A stretch of DNA of 64,000 nt, taken from assembly GCA_964523375.1 (NCBI GenBank), contig CAZFYG010000006.1, positions 12,219-76,218 of the forward strand, given 5' to 3'. The notes under the pieces were generated by a model. That model made no database searches and was not told where the DNA came from. It saw nothing but the letters and a program-made list of their open reading frames with translations. This DNA is from CAJQGY01 sp964523375. Lineage in GTDB: Bacteria > Pseudomonadota > Gammaproteobacteria > Magnimaribacterales > D2472. Made by a program: the position numbers and the translations under genes. Shown piece by piece: positions 61,319 to 64,000 of the stretch. How positions within the stretch are numbered: position 1 is the first letter of the stretch; each line of letters opens with the position of its first letter.

Positions 61319-62536
61319 ATGGATTTCAATGATACAAAAGAACAAGCGGAATTTCGACAAACATGCAGGGATTGGCTTGAGGCTAATGCTTCTTTAAAAT
61401 CAGAAAAATTAAAAAAATCTGATTCAAGTAACAGCGACTACCTTCAAGCAGCAAAAGATTGGCAGAAGAAGAAGTTTGACGCCGGCTGGGCCATGTTACA
61501 TTGGCCAAAAGAATATGGTGGAATAGCTGCTTCACCTATTGAGAGGATTATTTGGAATTCAGAGGAAGCAAAGTTTGATGTTCCTAGAGGAATTTATGAC
61601 ATAGGTTTAGGAATGTGTGGGCCTGTGATGATGCAATACGCAACTGAAGCACAGAAAGAAAGATATCTTCCTGTTATGGCAGAAGGTAAGGAAATATGGT
61701 GTCAATTATTTTCAGAGCCATCAGCTGGTTCTGATGTCGCAGGATTGAGAACTAAGGCGGTGCAGCAAGGTGATAAATGGGTTATAAATGGTCAAAAGGT
61801 CTGGACATCTGGAGCACACTATAGTGATTATGGAATCCTTGTGGTCAGGCATGACCCAAATTTACCAAAACATAAGGGAATGACATTTTTCTTTGTTGAT
61901 ATGAAATCACCCGGTATCGATATCAAACCTATTAAACAAATTACAGGTGGCTCAAGTTTTAATGAAGTTTATTTTAATGACGTTGAAATACCAGATAGTC
62001 AAAGACTTGGTGCAATAGGTGATGGCTGGAAAGTTGCAATTACAACTCTTATGAATGAAAGGCTTGCTGTAGGTGATGCAAATGGTGCGGATGTTAATGA
62101 GGCATTTAAGTGGGCAAAAGGCCAGGATGATATGGGCGGTAAAATGATTGAGAATATGGCAGTAAGGGAGTCTATTGCTGATTGGTATTGTGAGGCAAAT
62201 GGATTGAAGAACACTAAATTAAGAACAATGTCTGCTCTTTCAAAAGGAGATACTCCTGGACCTGAAGCATCAATTACCAAAATTGTAAGTGCAAATAAAT
62301 TACAAGCAATAGGTAATTTTGGAATGGATTCAATGGATATGGCTGGCATGTTACAAACTGAAGATAGTAACATTCATGACTTTCAGTCAGCATGGTTAGG
62401 TGCTCCCGGTCTCAGAATTGCCGGTGGTACCGATGAGATTCTAAGAAATATTATTGCTGAGAGAGTTCTAGGACTCCCAGAAGATCAAAGAGTTGATAAG
62501 GGTGTCCCATACAAAGATATACCCTCAGGTAAATAG
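61319..62536 (+). CDS. Acyl-CoA dehydrogenase, subunit with GGTDEILRN motif
   Basis: 405 residues. Motifs: SEPSAGSDVAGLRT, INGQKVWTSGAHYSDYG and the C-terminal GGTDEILRNIIAERVLGLP. The THGGxGxxxEY glutamate loop present in the preceding subunit is replaced by a longer QTEDSNIHDFQSAWLGAPGLR segment. Adjacent to the smaller homologue with a 10-nt gap, so a shared transcript and an alpha2beta2 complex are likely. Substrate not known; heteromeric ACADs act on sterol side chains or long dicarboxyl-CoAs in other bacteria. Confidence 0.9.
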   Translation: MDFNDTKEQAEFRQTCRDWLEANASLKSEKLKKSDSSNSDYLQAAKDWQKKKFDAGWAMLHWPKEYGGIAASPIERIIWNSEEAKFDVPRGIYDIGLGMCGPVMMQYATEAQKERYLPVMAEGKEIWCQLFSEPSAGSDVAGLRTKAVQQGDKWVINGQKVWTSGAHYSDYGILVVRHDPNLPKHKGMTFFFVDMKSPGIDIKPIKQITGGSSFNEVYFNDVEIPDSQRLGAIGDGWKVAITTLMNERLAVGDANGADVNEAFKWAKGQDDMGGKMIENMAVRESIADWYCEANGLKNTKLRTMSALSKGDTPGPEASITKIVSANKLQAIGNFGMDSMDMAGMLQTEDSNIHDFQSAWLGAPGLRIAGGTDEILRNIIAERVLGLPEDQRVDKGVPYKDIPSGK

Positions 62537-62538
62537 CT

Positions 62539-63336
62539 TTACTCTTCAAAGAAATCAAAAATATCTGAAATCATTTCAGGATTACGTGCAATAGCTCGAA
62601 AATGACGACCCCGCTTAATCTCATTGTATTTCACATTCATATTGAGCTGTTCCATTTCTTTGACCCAAGACCTTACTGATCTTACTGGAACAAGACGGTC
62701 TTTATCACCAATAGCAACATATACAGGAAGGTCTTTTAGATTATTTAAGCTTGAATAGTCGCCTGTATAAGAATGAAAAGCAGGTGCTAAACAAGCTATT
62801 CCAGCCCATTCGTCAGGATAAGTTGAAGCTAAATGTAATGCACCTGCCCCACCCATAGAATGTCCAACAATATAGATTTGGTTAGGATTAACTGAAAAAT
62901 TCTTTTTCATTATTTTTAAAACATTTAAAACATCCCTCTCACTTAACTCGCCAAGGTTATCTGGGTCATCATCTTTTCCAAAGCCAATTCCATCTTTGCC
63001 TTCTCCTCGACTTCCGTACCATCCTCGTTCGTTATAACCATATGGAGCAGCTAAAATATAGCCACGATTCTCAGCTTCAGTAATAATTCCCTTATAGTTA
63101 ATGATTTGATTTGGGTTACTTCCAAGTCCATGAAGAAGAATAATAAGAGGATAGGTCTTGGAACTATCATAATAACTAGGTATGTATAAAGAATAGCTTT
63201 GCTCTTTATTAGCTTCTTCGAAGAAATAACTATGGTTTAAAACCTCTCCTAATTTTAAGTTATTAGTTTCTAAAATCGTGTTAGAACTAAAACCTAATGA
63301 TGGAAGTGTGAGCAATAGATATAAAATCTTTTTCAT
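62539..63336 (-). CDS. Secreted alpha/beta hydrolase (esterase/prolyl-oligopeptidase type)
   Basis: 265 residues with a signal peptide (MKKILYLLLTLPSLGFSSN). Alpha/beta hydrolase fold: HGLGSNPNQI oxyanion region, nucleophile GHSMGG with S160, acid residue in GDKDRLVPV, and histidine in RGRHFRA. The family covers feruloyl esterases, polyhydroxybutyrate depolymerases and prolyl-oligopeptidase-like enzymes; this form is closest to small esterases. Convergent with the acyl-CoA dehydrogenases, 2 nt between the stops. Confidence 0.87.
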   Translation of the reverse strand: MKKILYLLLTLPSLGFSSNTILETNNLKLGEVLNHSYFFEEANKEQSYSLYIPSYYDSSKTYPLIILLHGLGSNPNQIINYKGIITEAENRGYILAAPYGYNERGWYGSRGEGKDGIGFGKDDDPDNLGELSERDVLNVLKIMKKNFSVNPNQIYIVGHSMGGAGALHLASTYPDEWAGIACLAPAFHSYTGDYSSLNNLKDLPVYVAIGDKDRLVPVRSVRSWVKEMEQLNMNVKYNEIKRGRHFRAIARNPEMISDIFDFFEE

Positions 63337-63352
63337 TTCTTGTTCTTACTTT

Positions 63353-63439
63353 TTATTGATATTTGTGAAAAATATAAGCACCAGCAAAAAGCAAAAGCAT
63401 AGGCCATATATTAGTAAAGACAGATATTAGTATTTCCAT
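63353..63439 (-). CDS. Possible 28-aa hydrophobic peptide
   Basis: ATG to TAA frame encoding a short peptide with a membrane-like segment (FTNIWPMLLLFAGAYIF). It fills the gap between the DUF4345 gene and the esterase. No ribosome site is visible and its length is near chance. Confidence 0.25.
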   Translation of the reverse strand: MEILISVFTNIWPMLLLFAGAYIFHKYQ

Positions 63440-63466
63440 TAATTATTATATGACCATGGTATTTTT

Positions 63467-63844
63467 TTACCCTTTATTTTTTATAAGTGTATAGCCTATT
63501 AAGCCAAAAATAATTTCTAAAAATAGGTAAAAAATAAAAATTGGGCTTGGTAGACCATCAATTAAGATGCTTGCAACTCTTCCTGAAGCTATCCCAGTCA
63601 TGAAAATTGTTAAACTCCATAAAGCAGATAATTGAAGATTAGAGTTATATGCTCCGAGTATCCAAAAAATTACTAAGGCTATATATAAACCCGAGATCGC
63701 TCTTAAAATGTTTAATAAATTAATATTAGTTACTTCAATATCATACAAAAAAGGCATTGTTTGGTTTGGTAAAATTCCATATCCCAAAGAAACAGAAAAT
63801 ACACCAATAGCAACAAATACTAAAAAAAAGGATTCTTTTTTCAC
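63467..63844 (-). CDS. DUF4345-like membrane protein
   Basis: 125 residues from a GTG start, preceded by a GGAG ribosome site 6 nt upstream. Four hydrophobic segments; LRAISGLYIALVIFW and ASGRVASILIDG match the DUF4345 pattern also seen at 48.5 and 58.8 kb. The only strong residues are small and hydrophobic, with no catalytic motif. Nothing is visible in the 156 nt downstream of the window's last gene. Confidence 0.65.
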   Translation of the reverse strand: MKKESFFLVFVAIGVFSVSLGYGILPNQTMPFLYDIEVTNINLLNILRAISGLYIALVIFWILGAYNSNLQLSALWSLTIFMTGIASGRVASILIDGLPSPIFIFYLFLEIIFGLIGYTLIKNKG

Positions 63845-64000
63845 ACTTTCTCCAATTTAAAAAAATGAACCTCAATAATGCCATAACCATTTATCAAAAT
63901 AAAACACATTGTTTAAATCTAGTTAACGTTTCGAAACTTCTCAAAATATTTAGCCAAAAAATAAGAAGCGCTTCTTTTTAAGACTTTCTGAGCACTTCCA

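Overview
AT-rich, densely packed bacterial chromosome segment of core housekeeping and metabolic genes. There is no rRNA, CRISPR array, phage, transposase or insertion sequence. Several gene neighbourhoods are typical of Gammaproteobacteria: tig-clpP-clpX-lon-hup-ppiD, wrbA-DUF2069, hda and DUF2066 next to purM-purN-DUF3108, and dnaX-recR. The low GC, very short intergenic gaps, small gene sizes, several acyl-CoA dehydrogenases and a Rieske oxygenase suggest a streamlined marine gammaproteobacterium (SAR86-like). The taxonomic guess is inference; no marker was compared.

Layout. 1-0.5 kb: LysM tail of a lytic transglycosylase (mltD-like), cut by the window edge. 0.5-3.9 kb: oppA-oppB-oppC peptide transporter without ATPase genes. 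3.9-11.9 kb: protein quality control (ppiD, HU, lon, clpX, clpP, trigger factor) and tRNA-His. 12-20 kb: glutamate dehydrogenase, a GST, trhO, tRNA-Arg/Pro, folD, gpsA, htpG, tRNA-Asp/Val. 20-31 kb: EamA transporter, xseA, M23 peptidase, TlpA-like thioredoxin, wrbA, sppA, hda, pgsA, purM, purN. 31-35 kb: dcd, recR, dnaX, recX and envelope proteins. 35-41 kb: dsbD-like reductase, MscS channel, SLC13-type carrier. 41-51 kb: serine hydrolase, apt, tRNA-Val, exonuclease I, acyl-CoA dehydrogenase with a divergent LysR regulator, SDR, Na/Ca exchanger, AMP nucleosidase, MFS carrier. 51.6-57.5 kb: an arginine operon. 57.5-64 kb: Rieske oxygenase, tRNA-Leu, small membrane proteins, a tandem acyl-CoA dehydrogenase pair and a secreted esterase.

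The arginine operon is the most notable region. In transcription order it reads argF'-argG-argBA-argC-argH. The transcarbamylase matches the N-acetylornithine type, and the kinase is fused to an acetyltransferase domain, as in Xanthomonas. This implies arginine synthesis through acetylcitrulline. Upstream of argF' lie a promoter, a 14-residue leader peptide containing adjacent Arg codons, and three mutually exclusive RNA pairings ending in a Rho-independent terminator. This has the layout of a ribosome-mediated transcription attenuator that senses arginine.

Other points worth checking: exonuclease I has no ATG/GTG/TTG start upstream of its catalytic motif and may start at ATC; dnaX has an A10 run after domain III with stops close behind in both other frames; several genes have a -10 box 5-7 nt before the ATG and no Shine-Dalgarno, which points to leaderless transcripts; and the tandem acyl-CoA dehydrogenases split their active-site motifs between two subunits.
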